Source: Streptomyces venezuelae ATCC 10712 (lineage in GTDB: Bacteria > Actinomycetota > Actinomycetes > Streptomycetales > Streptomycetaceae). From it: DNA of 64,000 nt. The DNA is taken from positions 4,902,001 to 4,966,000 of the forward strand of contig NZ_CP029197.1 of the NCBI RefSeq assembly GCF_008639165.1, given 5' to 3'. The position numbers and the translations under genes are program-made. Positions 51,086 to 59,571 of the stretch are shown piece by piece; position 1 is the stretch's first letter; every line of letters begins with the position of its first letter. The notes beneath the pieces were generated by a model, which did not search any database, was not told the origin of the DNA, and saw only the letters and a list, made by a program, of their open reading frames with translations.

Positions 51086-51216
51086 GGGTCCCGGCCCGCG
51101 GACCACGGCGGCGGACTTCAAGGCGTGAGCCAAGCCACAGCTGTCGTATCGTGGACCGCGATCCAGGGCGACAGATCGGCAGGGCAAGTGGGCAGGGAAC
51201 GGGCAGGAGGCGGCCG

Positions 51217-52356
51217 GTGACCGTCGACGACGAGAACGAGGGCGGCGCGCCCGAGCCTCCCACGTACCCCACCCCGCATCACGAGGTCGACCACACGGCG
51301 GAGCCGACCGACGATCCGCTCGCCATCCGCCTCGAACAGCTCATCCTCGGCGCGGACCGCCGCTACACCCCGTTCCAGGCCGCCCGGACGGCCGGCGTCT
51401 CCATGGAGTTGGCCTCCCGGTTCTGGCGCGCCATGGGCTTCGCCGACATCGGCCAGGCCAAGGCGCTCACCGAGGCCGACGTGCTGGCCCTGCGCCGGCT
51501 CGCCGGTCTCGTCGAGGCCGGACTGCTCAGCGAGCCGATGGCCGTCCAGGTCGCCCGTTCCACCGGGCAGACCACGGCCCGGCTCGCCGAGTGGCAGATC
51601 GACTCCTTCCTGGAGGGCCTGACCGAGCCGCCCGAGCCCGGCATGACCCGCACCGAGGTCACGTACCCCCTGGTGGAGCTGCTCCTGCCCGAGCTGGAGG
51701 AGTTCCTGATCTACGTCTGGCGGCGGCAGCTCGCCGCCGCCACCGGCCGGGTCGTGCAGGCCGCCGACGACGAGGAGATGGTCGACCGGCGCCTCGCGGT
51801 CGGCTTCGCCGACCTCGTCGGCTTCACCCGGCTCACCCGCCGCCTCGAGGAGGAGGAGCTCGGCGAGCTCGTCGAGGCCTTCGAGACCACCTGCGCCGAC
51901 CTGGTCGCCGCGCACGGCGGCCGGCTCATCAAGACCCTCGGCGACGAGGTGCTGTACGCCGCCGACGACGCCGGCACCGCCGCCGAGATCGCGCTGCGCC
52001 TGATCGAGACCCTCAGCCACGACGAGACGATGCCCGCACTGCGCGTCGGCATCGCCTTCGGCACGGTCACGACCCGGATGGGCGACGTCTTCGGCACCAC
52101 CGTGAACCTGGCGAGCCGCCTCACCTCGATAGCGCCGAAGGACGCCGTCCTCGTCGACGGCGCGCTCGCGGAGGAGCTCTCCAGGACCGGGGAGGCGCCC
52201 GTCTCGGAGACGGAGGCCGCCGAGGAGGCGGCCCGTGCCGAGAAGGAGGGCCGGCAGCCGGCCACGTACCGCTTCGCGCTCCAGCCGATGTGGCAGCGCC
52301 CGGTCCGCGGCCTCGGCGTCGTCGAACCCTGGCTCCTGACCCGCCGCCCCACCTAG
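51217..52356 (+). CDS. cya: Adenylate cyclase (class III)
   Basis: The 379-residue protein has an N-terminal regulatory region with a predicted HTH-like helical segment (FQAARTAGVSMELASRFWRAMGF) and a C-terminal class III cyclase domain (VGFADLVGFTRLTRRLEEEELGELVEAFE, LIKTLGDEVLYAADD, VGIAFGTVTTRMGDVFGTTVNLASRL). The metal-binding Asp residues are present. It makes cAMP, which in S. coelicolor affects germination and development. No membrane helix is seen. GTG start with GGAGG 6 nt upstream; length equals the S. coelicolor enzyme closely. Confidence 0.92.
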   Translation: MTVDDENEGGAPEPPTYPTPHHEVDHTAEPTDDPLAIRLEQLILGADRRYTPFQAARTAGVSMELASRFWRAMGFADIGQAKALTEADVLALRRLAGLVEAGLLSEPMAVQVARSTGQTTARLAEWQIDSFLEGLTEPPEPGMTRTEVTYPLVELLLPELEEFLIYVWRRQLAAATGRVVQAADDEEMVDRRLAVGFADLVGFTRLTRRLEEEELGELVEAFETTCADLVAAHGGRLIKTLGDEVLYAADDAGTAAEIALRLIETLSHDETMPALRVGIAFGTVTTRMGDVFGTTVNLASRLTSIAPKDAVLVDGALAEELSRTGEAPVSETEAAEEAARAEKEGRQPATYRFALQPMWQRPVRGLGVVEPWLLTRRPT

Positions 52357-52370
52357 GATCTCCCGTGAAC

Positions 52371-52394
52371 GCCTGTTAACCCTCGTTAACAGGC
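52371..52394. promoter_or_regulatory. Palindrome between cya and the enoyl-CoA hydratase gene
   Basis: GCCTGTTAAC-CCTC-GTTAACAGGC, a perfect 10-bp inverted repeat. The AT-rich core and lack of a T tract suit an operator better than a terminator. Confidence 0.55.
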
Positions 52395-52416
52395 CCTGAC
52401 CGGGAGGGTGTGCGGG

Positions 52417-53223
52417 ATGTCCGAGCAGCGTTTTGGTGAGTTCGTCGTGGTCCGGAAGGACGCGGACGGGCCCGGCGGCGGGCACGTCGCCGAGCTGGTC
52501 CTCGACCGGCCCAAGGCGATGAACGCCGTCTCCTCCGAGATGGCCCGCTCCCTCGGTGCCGCCTGCGAGGCGCTCGCCGCCGACGCCTCCGTCCGCGTCA
52601 CCGTGCTGACCTCCTCGAACGACCGGGCCTTCTGCGTCGGCGCCGACCTCAAGGAGCGCAACTCGTTCACCGACGCCGAGCTGGTCCGCCAGCGGCCGAC
52701 CGCGCGCGCCGCCTACACCGGCGTCCTGGAGCTGCCGATGCCGACCGTCGCCGCCGTGCACGGCTTCGCCCTCGGCGGCGGTTTCGAGCTGGCGCTCGCC
52801 TGCGACGTGATCGTCGCCGACGCGACCGCCGTGGTCGGCCTGCCCGAGGTCTCCGTGGGCGTCATCCCCGGCGGCGGCGGTACGCAGCTGCTGCCGCGCC
52901 GGGTGGGTGCGGCGCGCGCCGCGGAGCTGGTCTTCACGGCCCGCCGGGTGGAGGCGGCGGAGGCCCGCGAGCTGGGCCTGGTGGACCTTCTGGAGGAGGA
53001 CGCGCGGACGGGCGCCCTGGAGCTCGCGGGCAGGATGGCGGCCAACTCGCCGGTCGGGCTCCGCGCGGCGAAGAAGGCCATGCGGCTCGGCCAGGGCCTG
53101 GACCTGCGGGCGGGCCTCGAGGTCGAGGACGCGGCGTGGCGGTCGGTGGCCTTCTCCGGGGACCGGGCGGAGGGCGTGGCGGCCTTCAACGAGAAGCGGA
53201 AGCCGAACTGGCCGGGTGAGTGA
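52417..53223 (+). CDS. Enoyl-CoA hydratase/isomerase family protein
   Basis: The 268-residue protein is a crotonase: LDRPKAMNAVSSEM, the oxyanion-hole segment AFCVGADLKERNSF, GFALGGGFELALACDVIVAD and LPEVSVGVIPGGGGTQLLPRRVG with both catalytic Glu positions (GGFELA and LPEVSVG). It would hydrate enoyl-CoAs in fatty acid or branched-chain acyl degradation. GGGAGG is 9 nt before ATG 52417. A perfect palindrome upstream may be its operator. Confidence 0.9.
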   Translation: MSEQRFGEFVVVRKDADGPGGGHVAELVLDRPKAMNAVSSEMARSLGAACEALAADASVRVTVLTSSNDRAFCVGADLKERNSFTDAELVRQRPTARAAYTGVLELPMPTVAAVHGFALGGGFELALACDVIVADATAVVGLPEVSVGVIPGGGGTQLLPRRVGAARAAELVFTARRVEAAEARELGLVDLLEEDARTGALELAGRMAANSPVGLRAAKKAMRLGQGLDLRAGLEVEDAAWRSVAFSGDRAEGVAAFNEKRKPNWPGE

Positions 53224-53303
53224 GTTTTACCGTTTTGTACTAAATGTGACTTACGGTGACGTCTCGGAAGGGAAAACGGATCAAACCTCCCTAAGCTGGA
53301 GGA

Positions 53304-54452
53304 ATGGGTGAGGACGTACGGCTGCGGGCCGTAGTGGCGCTGGCGCAGGGGATGGCGGCGGCGCACACTCCACGCGAGTTCTGGCGGGCGGCGGCGCTCG
53401 GGTCCTGCGAGGGGCTCGACGGGAGCTTCGCCGCCCTCTCCGTCTGGCAGCGGGACCACGGCCGCCTCAAGGTCCTGGTGAACGCCGGGCAGCGGGCGGT
53501 GGGCGAGGAGGAGTTCCCGGACTCGGAGACGTACCCGGTGCACCAGTTCCCCGAGATCACCGAGTTCCTGCACGAGCAGTGGGCGGGCGGCGGTGAGCCG
53601 GACGCCTGGGTGGAGACCGCCGACGACCGGGTCCCGACGGGCCGGGTGACCGGTCTGCGCCGGCGCGGGCGGGGCTGCTGCGTGGTGGCCCCGATCGTGC
53701 TGCACGGCCGGGCGTGGGGTGAGCTGTACGTGGCCCGCCCACCGGAGCAGAAAGCTTTCACCCGGGCGGACGCCGACTTCGCGACCGTCCTGGCGGCGGT
53801 GGTCGCGGCGGGCATCGCCCAGGCGGAACGCCTGGAGGAGGTCCGCAAGCTCGCCTTCACCGACCCGCTGACCGGCCTCGCCAACCGACGGGCCGTCGAC
53901 ACCCGCCTCGACGAGGCCATCGAGCGCTACCGGGCGGACGGCTCCGTCGTCAGCCTGATGGTCTGCGACCTCAACGGCCTCAAGCGGGTCAACGACACCC
54001 ATGGCCACGCCGTCGGCGACCGCCTCCTCGAACGCTTCGGCTCGGTCCTCTCCCGCTGCGGCGCCATGCTCCCCGGCGCCCTCGCGGCCCGCCTCGGCGG
54101 CGACGAGTTCTGTCTGCTGACGGTCGGCCCGACGGCGGACGAGGTGGTCGCGGTCGCCGAGGAACTCTGCGTACGGGCGGCGGAGCTGGAACTGGGGGAG
54201 GGCGTGGCCTGCGGGGTGGCGTCCACCGGCGACCCGATCGGGCCCCTGAGGTCCGCCCGCCGCCTCTTCCGCCTCGCGGACGCTGCCCAGTACCAGGCGA
54301 AGGCGGCCCGCTCGTCGAAACCGGTGGTGGCGGGCCGCGACGGCACGGTCATCCGCCTCGCGGACGCCCCGCCGGGAGCCCGCGACCGCCGGAGGTTCCG
54401 GGACGCACCGCCGGTGGAGCTGCCGCCGGAGGGCGGGGACGGGGGCGGGTGA
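53304..54452 (+). CDS. GAF-GGDEF diguanylate cyclase
   Basis: The 382-residue protein has an N-terminal GAF-like domain (residues 1-180) and a GGDEF domain (FTDPLTGLANRRAVDTRL, LMVCDLNGLKRVNDTHGHAVGD, LGGDEFCLL). The catalytic GGDEF is intact; the RxxD inhibitory site five residues upstream is absent, so product inhibition is unlikely. It makes c-di-GMP, which in Streptomyces controls BldD and the switch to sporulation. It matches the CdgE-type architecture (tentative). TAAGCT lies 6 nt before the ATG with GGAGGA between, so the message is probably leaderless. Confidence 0.9.
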   Translation: MGEDVRLRAVVALAQGMAAAHTPREFWRAAALGSCEGLDGSFAALSVWQRDHGRLKVLVNAGQRAVGEEEFPDSETYPVHQFPEITEFLHEQWAGGGEPDAWVETADDRVPTGRVTGLRRRGRGCCVVAPIVLHGRAWGELYVARPPEQKAFTRADADFATVLAAVVAAGIAQAERLEEVRKLAFTDPLTGLANRRAVDTRLDEAIERYRADGSVVSLMVCDLNGLKRVNDTHGHAVGDRLLERFGSVLSRCGAMLPGALAARLGGDEFCLLTVGPTADEVVAVAEELCVRAAELELGEGVACGVASTGDPIGPLRSARRLFRLADAAQYQAKAARSSKPVVAGRDGTVIRLADAPPGARDRRRFRDAPPVELPPEGGDGGG

Positions 54453-54552
54453 GGAGCCGCGGGCGCGGGCTTCCCCTCGGGGGGGCGTGGGCGGCGGACC
54501 GGGGGTCATCGGCGAGGATCGATCCGGTAAGGGGTCGTCCGGTGGAGGGCCG

Positions 54553-54597
54553 GTGACGAAGTCACCTAGTGACATGTCGGTCTTCAATCCGTAGGGT
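54553..54597 (+). promoter_or_regulatory. hutH promoter with alternating GTGAC/GTCAC pentamers
   Basis: GTGAC-GAA-GTCAC-CTA-GTGAC at 54553-54573 is followed by A and TAGGGT (54592-54597). GTGACA as -35 with 17-nt spacing and TAGGGT as -10 fit a vegetative promoter, so a regulator binding the pentamers would cover the -35. Confidence 0.65.
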
Positions 54598-54604
54598 GCT
54601 GAAT

Positions 54605-56152
54605 ATGGATATGCAGACAGTCGTCCTCGGCACGTCCGGCACGACCCCGCAGGACGTCATCGACGTCGCCCGTCACGGCGCCCGCGTCGAGCTGTCGCCC
54701 GAGGCCGTGGAGGCCCTGGCCGCCGCCCGGGACATCGTCGACGCGCTCGCCGCCAAGCCCGAGCCCGTCTACGGGGTCTCCACCGGCTTCGGCGCGCTCG
54801 CCACCCGGCACATCGGCCATGAGCTCCGCGCCCAGCTCCAGCGCAACATCGTCCGCTCGCACGCCGCCGGCATGGGCCCGCGCGTCGAGCGCGAGGTCGT
54901 CCGCGCCCTCATGTTCCTGCGGCTGAAGACCGTCGCCTCCGGTCACACCGGCGTCCGCCCCGAGGTCGCGCAGACCATGGCCGACGTCCTCAACGCCGGC
55001 ATCACCCCGGTCGTCCACGAGTACGGCTCCCTCGGCTGCTCCGGCGACCTCGCCCCGCTCTCCCACTGCGCCCTCGCGCTCATGGGCGAGGGCGACGCCG
55101 AGGGCCCCGACGGCGTGGTCAAGCCGGCCGGCGAGCTGCTCGCCGCCGCCGGCATCGCGCCCGTCGAGCTCAAGGAGAAGGAGGGCCTCGCCCTCCTCAA
55201 CGGCACCGACGGCATGCTCGGCATGCTGATCATGGCCCTCGCCGACCTCGACACCCTCTACAAGTCGGCCGACATCACCGCCGCGCTCTCCCTCGAAGCC
55301 CTCCTCGGCACCGAGAAGGTCCTCGAACCCGAGCTGCACGCCATCCGCCCGCACCCCGGCCAGGCCGCCTCCGCCGCCAACATGCTCGCCGTGCTCAAGG
55401 GCTCCGGCCTCACCGGCCACGCCCTCGCCGGCGAGGCCCCGCGCGTCCAGGACGCCTACTCGGTGCGCTGCGCCCCGCAGGTCGCCGGCGCCGGCCGCGA
55501 CACCATGGCCCACGCCCGGCTCGTCGCCGAGCGCGAACTGGCCGCCGCCGTCGACAACCCGGTGGTGCTGCCCGACGGCACGGTCCGCTCCAACGGCAAC
55601 TTCCACGGCGCCCCCGTCGCGTACGTCCTCGACTTCCTCGCGATCGCCGCCGCCGACCTCGGCTCCATCGCCGAGCGCCGCACCGACCGGCTCCTCGACA
55701 AGAACCGCTCGCACGGCCTGCCGCCCTTCCTCGCCGAGGACGCGGGCGTCGACTCCGGCCTGATGATCGCCCAGTACACGCAGGCCGCCCTGGTCAGCGA
55801 GATGAAGCGGCTCGCCGTCCCGGCCTCCGCCGACTCCATCCCGTCCTCCGCGATGCAGGAGGACCACGTCTCCATGGGCTGGTCCGCCGCCCGCAAGCTG
55901 CGCACCGCGATCGGCAACCTCAACCGGATCATCGCCGTCGAGCTGTACGCCGCCACCCGCGGCGTCGAGCTCCGCGAGGGCCTGACCCCGGCCCCCGCCA
56001 GCCGGGCCGCGATCGCCGCCCTGCGCGCGGCCGGTGTCGAGGGTCCCGGCCCGGACCGGTTCCTCGCCCCCGACCTGGCGGCCGCCGACGCCTTCGTACG
56101 CGAAGGGAAGCTGCTCGCCGCGGTGGAGCCGGTCACCGGCCCGCTGGCCTGA
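54605..56152 (+). CDS. hutH: Histidine ammonia-lyase
   Basis: The 515-residue protein has the aromatic ammonia-lyase layout with the MIO-forming triad Cys-Ser-Gly in GSLGCSGDLAPLSH, the tyrosine loop VYGVSTGFG and FHGAPVAY, QEDHVSMGW. It removes ammonia from L-histidine to give urocanate, the first step of histidine use. The ATG is 7 nt after the -10 TAGGGT, so the transcript is leaderless; a second ATG is 6 nt later. It is followed by a strong terminator and is monocistronic. Confidence 0.94.
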   Translation: MDMQTVVLGTSGTTPQDVIDVARHGARVELSPEAVEALAAARDIVDALAAKPEPVYGVSTGFGALATRHIGHELRAQLQRNIVRSHAAGMGPRVEREVVRALMFLRLKTVASGHTGVRPEVAQTMADVLNAGITPVVHEYGSLGCSGDLAPLSHCALALMGEGDAEGPDGVVKPAGELLAAAGIAPVELKEKEGLALLNGTDGMLGMLIMALADLDTLYKSADITAALSLEALLGTEKVLEPELHAIRPHPGQAASAANMLAVLKGSGLTGHALAGEAPRVQDAYSVRCAPQVAGAGRDTMAHARLVAERELAAAVDNPVVLPDGTVRSNGNFHGAPVAYVLDFLAIAAADLGSIAERRTDRLLDKNRSHGLPPFLAEDAGVDSGLMIAQYTQAALVSEMKRLAVPASADSIPSSAMQEDHVSMGWSAARKLRTAIGNLNRIIAVELYAATRGVELREGLTPAPASRAAIAALRAAGVEGPGPDRFLAPDLAAADAFVREGKLLAAVEPVTGPLA

Positions 56153-56169
56153 CCGGACGCAGAAGCCGA

Positions 56170-56204
56170 AAGGGCCCGCCCCGGGACTCCCGGGGCGGGC
56201 CCTT
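56170..56204. terminator. Terminator after hutH
   Basis: A 17-bp perfect stem, AAGGGCCCGCCCCGGGA and its complement, around a single base. It is followed by three copies of a CTTCGCCGT-type 9-mer. Confidence 0.85.
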
Positions 56205-56232
56205 CGCCGTCTTCGCCGTCTTCGCCGTTCGC

Positions 56233-56499
56233 TCAGGACGTCCGGTCGCGGCGCCGCATCGCGAGCGCCACGAAACCCGCACCCACGCCCAGGAAGCCCG
56301 TCCCGCCGATCAGATACGGCACGGTGTCCCGGCTCCCGGTCTCCGCCAGGCGGTCACCCGCGGCGGAGCCGTCCTCGGTCACCCCGATGCGTACCCCGCC
56401 CTGCTCGTCGGTGGCGTTCGCCGAAGGTACGAACCACAGGGCGCACAGCAGTGTCCCGGCGGCGGTCGCGGTGAGCAGGGGGCGGCGGGCGGCGGACAC
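56233..56499 (-). CDS. Small LAETG sortase-anchored surface protein
   Basis: The 88-residue precursor has an N-terminal signal peptide (cleavage near SANA-TD), a short acidic mature segment of about 25 residues, then the sortase motif LAETG, a hydrophobic helix (YLIGGTGFLGVGAGFVALAM) and RRRDRTS. LAxTG is the class E sortase signal in Streptomyces, used for chaplins. The exposed peptide is too short for an enzyme. The GTG start follows AAGGGAG at 11 nt. Confidence 0.82.
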   Translation of the reverse strand: MSAARRPLLTATAAGTLLCALWFVPSANATDEQGGVRIGVTEDGSAAGDRLAETGSRDTVPYLIGGTGFLGVGAGFVALAMRRRDRTS

Positions 56500-56609
56500 G
56501 GAAATTTCGATCTCCCTTGCGGAAACCGCGCATTGGTCGGTGAGCAGATGCTAGTGAACACAGCGGGTCGCGGGAAAGCCGGGAGCCCGCGGACCCTACG
56601 CTCCGATCC

Positions 56610-56951
56610 ATGAGTACTTCTGAGTCACCGCGCTATGTACGCCTTCGGGTCGATGTGGTCCTGGAGATCGACGGACCCGAGGCGCTGGCCGAGGCCGCCG
56701 AGGCCCGGATCGACGCCGACGAGTTCATGCCGGAGGAGGAGCGGGTGCCCGCCCGGGCCGCCGCCCGCGAGGACAGCGCCGAGGCGCTCGCGTACCTCGT
56801 CGAGCCCTTCGACCTGATCCGCGACGTCCCCGGGATCGAGATGGTCCAGGCCTCCTGGAGCAGTGAGGAGATCGAGTACGACCCCGATGCGCTTGAGTGG
56901 GACATCGACGGGGAAGATGGGGTGGACGAAGACGACGACGACCGGTCGTAG
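56610..56951 (+). CDS. Acidic conserved protein of unknown function
   Basis: The 113-residue protein is strongly acidic, ending in a run of Asp/Glu (VDEDDDDRS). The N-terminal half (RYVRLRVDVVLEIDGPEALAEAAEARIDADEF) looks like one alpha/beta unit. No known domain is recognised. TACGCT sits 7 nt before the ATG, consistent with a leaderless transcript, and a 14-bp terminator follows. Confidence 0.75.
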   Translation: MSTSESPRYVRLRVDVVLEIDGPEALAEAAEARIDADEFMPEEERVPARAAAREDSAEALAYLVEPFDLIRDVPGIEMVQASWSSEEIEYDPDALEWDIDGEDGVDEDDDDRS

Positions 56952-56971
56952 GACCGGTATCCGCCCTGTTC

Positions 56972-57002
56972 ACAGGCCCCGGGACGGCGTCCCGGGGCCT
57001 GT
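56972..57002 (+). terminator. Terminator after the acidic protein gene
   Basis: A 14-bp perfect stem, ACAGGCCCCGGGAC and its complement, with a 3-nt loop, 21 nt after the stop. Confidence 0.82.
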
Positions 57003-57173
57003 TCGCGCGCCGGGCGTCCGGACCTGCGGGGAGCCGCGGGAACCGGGCGGTCCGTCCGTGCGTGTGGATCAGTGGCGTTCCCCACAAACGCCCCGTTTCC
57101 GGAACCGGACGGGGTGTCATGGGCGTTCATACAAGAAGTTGGCAGGGAACCGGCGACGATGGAGAAGCGTGTG

Positions 57174-58430
57174 ATGACGGACGGCAAGCGCCGCCGCAGG
57201 AGCCTGGCCGCCGCGGCCGCCGTGCTCGGCGGCGTGCTGGTGCTCTCGGCGTGCAACGACGGGGACAAGGGCGGCAGCGCCTCCGGATCCGCGACGCCCC
57301 AGTCACAGGCCCAGGTCGACGAGGCGGCCGCGCAGAAGACCTCCAAGGCGCAGATCACCATCTCGCCGAAGAACGGCGCGCAGAACGCCTCCATCAACAA
57401 CGACGCCAAGGTCACCGTCGCCGAGGGCAAGCTCACCGAGGTCACCATGACCTCGGCCGAGGGCGAGGCGGTCAAGGGCGAGATAGCGGCCGACGGCCTC
57501 AGCTGGAAGCCGACCGGTCAGCTCAAGCGCGCCACGGTCTACAAGATCGCCGCCACGGCCACGGACGCGGCGGGCCTGGAGGCCCACGAGAACTCCTCGT
57601 TCACCACCGTCTCCAAGGCCAACAGCTTCATCGGCAACTTCACGCCCGAGGGCGGCTCGACCGTCGGCGTCGGCATGCCGGTCTCGATCACCTTCAACAA
57701 GGCGATCACCGACAAGAAGGCCGTCCAGGGCGGCATCAAGGTCACCTCCAGCAGCGGCCAGGAGGTCGTCGGGCACTGGTTCAACTCCCAGCGCATCGAC
57801 TTCCGCCCCGAGACCTACTGGACCGAGGGCTCGACCGTCACCCTCAAGCTCGACCTCGACGGCGTCGAGGGCGCCGACGGTGTCTTCGGCGTCCAGCAGA
57901 AGACCGTCACCTTCAAGATCGGCCGCAACCAGGTCTCCACCGTCGACGTCGCCACCAAGACGATGACGGTCACCCAGGACGGCAAGACGATCAAGACCAT
58001 CCCGATCTCCGCCGGCTCCCCGGACAACCCGACCTACAACGGTCAGATGGTGATCTCCGAGAAGTTCAAGGAGACCCGGATGAACGGCGCGACCGTCGGC
58101 TTCACCGACTCCGACGGCAAGGGCGAGTACGACATCAAGGACGTGCCGCACGCGATGCGCCTGTCCACGTCGGGCACGTTCATCCACGGCAACTACTGGG
58201 GCCCGGACTCGATCTTCGGCTCGGCCAACACCAGCCACGGCTGCGTCGGTCTGAACGACGTCAAGGGCGCCGGCGACCCGAACCAGCAGGCCGCCTGGCT
58301 GTTCGACCACTCGATCGTGGGTGACGTCGTCGTCGTCAAGAACTCCAAGGACAAGACGATCGCCCCGGACAACGGCCTCAACGGCTGGAACATGAGCTGG
58401 TCGGCCTGGAAGGCCGGCTCGGCGCTCTGA
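57174..58430 (+). CDS. L,D-transpeptidase lipoprotein with Ig-like domains
   Basis: The 418-residue protein has a lipoprotein signal with lipobox LSAC (Cys27), two Ig-like domains (about 55-250) and a YkuD domain with His355 and Cys357 in SHGCVGL. The plan matches mycobacterial LdtB/Ldt(Mt2), which form 3-3 peptidoglycan crosslinks and resist most beta-lactams. It would sit on the outer face of the membrane. ATG 57174 is chosen because GGAGAAG is 6 nt upstream; ATG 57159 lacks one. It is the second L,D-transpeptidase in the window. Confidence 0.9.
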   Translation: MTDGKRRRRSLAAAAAVLGGVLVLSACNDGDKGGSASGSATPQSQAQVDEAAAQKTSKAQITISPKNGAQNASINNDAKVTVAEGKLTEVTMTSAEGEAVKGEIAADGLSWKPTGQLKRATVYKIAATATDAAGLEAHENSSFTTVSKANSFIGNFTPEGGSTVGVGMPVSITFNKAITDKKAVQGGIKVTSSSGQEVVGHWFNSQRIDFRPETYWTEGSTVTLKLDLDGVEGADGVFGVQQKTVTFKIGRNQVSTVDVATKTMTVTQDGKTIKTIPISAGSPDNPTYNGQMVISEKFKETRMNGATVGFTDSDGKGEYDIKDVPHAMRLSTSGTFIHGNYWGPDSIFGSANTSHGCVGLNDVKGAGDPNQQAAWLFDHSIVGDVVVVKNSKDKTIAPDNGLNGWNMSWSAWKAGSAL

Positions 58431-58444
58431 CACCCGGCACGCGC

Positions 58445-58495
58445 GTACGGGAACGGCGGCCCCCTCCACCACGGAGGGGGCCGCCGTTCCCGTAC
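58445..58495. terminator. Strong terminator after the L,D-transpeptidase gene
   Basis: A 23-bp perfect stem with a 5-nt loop, the longest perfect hairpin noted in the window, lying between convergent genes. Confidence 0.87.
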
Positions 58496-58534
58496 ACGCG
58501 TCACCAGTGCTTCCGGGTCACCGGCCCTTCCGCG

Positions 58535-59443
58535 TCACCGCACGGGTTCCTCCACGCCCCACTGGGCCAGCAGCCGCAGCGCGTCCGCCGAGGCGGTCCC
58601 CGGCTCCGCCTGGTACGTCACGAGCACCAGGTCCGGGTCCGCCCCGGCCACCTTCAGGCTCTCGTACGACAACGTCATCTCGCCCACCAGCGGATGCCGC
58701 AGCCGCTTCGTGCCGTGACCCTTGTCCGCCACCGTGTGCGCCGCCCACAGCGAGCGGAACTCCTCGCTCTTCACCGACAGTTCGCCGACCAGCGCGAGCA
58801 GCGCCGGATCGTCCGGGTAGCAGCCCGCGTACAGCCGCAGCACGCTCACCACCTCGGTCGCCTTGGCCTCCCACTCCAGGTACAGATCCCGCGCGTTCGG
58901 CCCGAGGAAGACCAGCCGGGCCATGTTGCGCTCCTCCGGCGCCATCGCCGTGAAGTCGCCGAGCAGCGCCCGGGCCATCCGGTTCCAGGCGAGGATGTCG
59001 AGCCGGCGGCCGACGAGGACGGCGGGGACGGCGTCCATCGAGTCCAGCAGATGCTGCAGACCGGGCCGCACCAGCTGGGGGCGGGTGATCGCCGCCCGGT
59101 GCTGCTTCTTCTTCGCCGTCGGCTTCGCCAGATGCGTCAGGTGCGCCCGCTCGCTGTCGGTCAGCCGCAGCGCCCGCGCGATGGAGTCGAGGACCTCCAT
59201 GGACACGTTCCGCCCGTTGCCCTGTTCGAGGCGCGTGTAGTACGCCACCGAGACCCCGGCCAGCTGGGCGAGCTCCTCCCGCCGCAGGCCCGGCACCCGG
59301 CGGTGGCGGCCGAAGTCCGGCAGGCCCACGTCCTCCGGCTTCAGCCGGGCCCGGCGCGAGCGCAGGAACTCACTGAGTTCGGCACTGAGGTCCATCCGGC
59401 GATTCATGGGGCGGTCCATGGGACGATCCACGCTGCGATCCAT
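58535..59443 (-). CDS. XRE/HTH regulator with MmyB-like ligand domain
   Basis: The 302-residue protein has an HTH_31/XRE domain (RVPGLRREELAQLAGVSVAYYTRLEQG) and an MmyB-like ligand-binding domain (AVPAVLVGRRLDILAWNRMARALLGDF, RDLYLEWEAKATEVVSVLRLYAG, HPLVGEMTLSYESL). It is divergent from an alcohol dehydrogenase gene and likely controls it, a common pair in Streptomyces. GATAAT lies 8 nt before ATG 59443, suggesting a leaderless message and supporting this start over the in-frame ATGs that follow in the MDRP repeats. Confidence 0.88.
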   Translation of the reverse strand: MDRSVDRPMDRPMNRRMDLSAELSEFLRSRRARLKPEDVGLPDFGRHRRVPGLRREELAQLAGVSVAYYTRLEQGNGRNVSMEVLDSIARALRLTDSERAHLTHLAKPTAKKKQHRAAITRPQLVRPGLQHLLDSMDAVPAVLVGRRLDILAWNRMARALLGDFTAMAPEERNMARLVFLGPNARDLYLEWEAKATEVVSVLRLYAGCYPDDPALLALVGELSVKSEEFRSLWAAHTVADKGHGTKRLRHPLVGEMTLSYESLKVAGADPDLVLVTYQAEPGTASADALRLLAQWGVEEPVR

Positions 59444-59571
59444 GCGTCCCGATTATCCCAGGCCGGACACCGGGACGGACGCCTGTTCCTGTCCCTGCCA
59501 GTGGTAGGCACACCGGACGTACGCAGAACAGGGGGCTGGGTGATGCCGGGCCCGCCGCGCAGGCTTGAGCC

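Noticed and set aside
53246..53260. Two GTGAC pentamers before the GGDEF gene as an AfsQ1 box
   Set aside because: The spacing is 5 nt, not the 6 nt of the AfsQ1 consensus.
56205..56232. Three CTTCGCCGT-type 9-mers as a functional repeat
   Set aside because: Only three short copies between a terminator and a stop codon; likely simple slippage.
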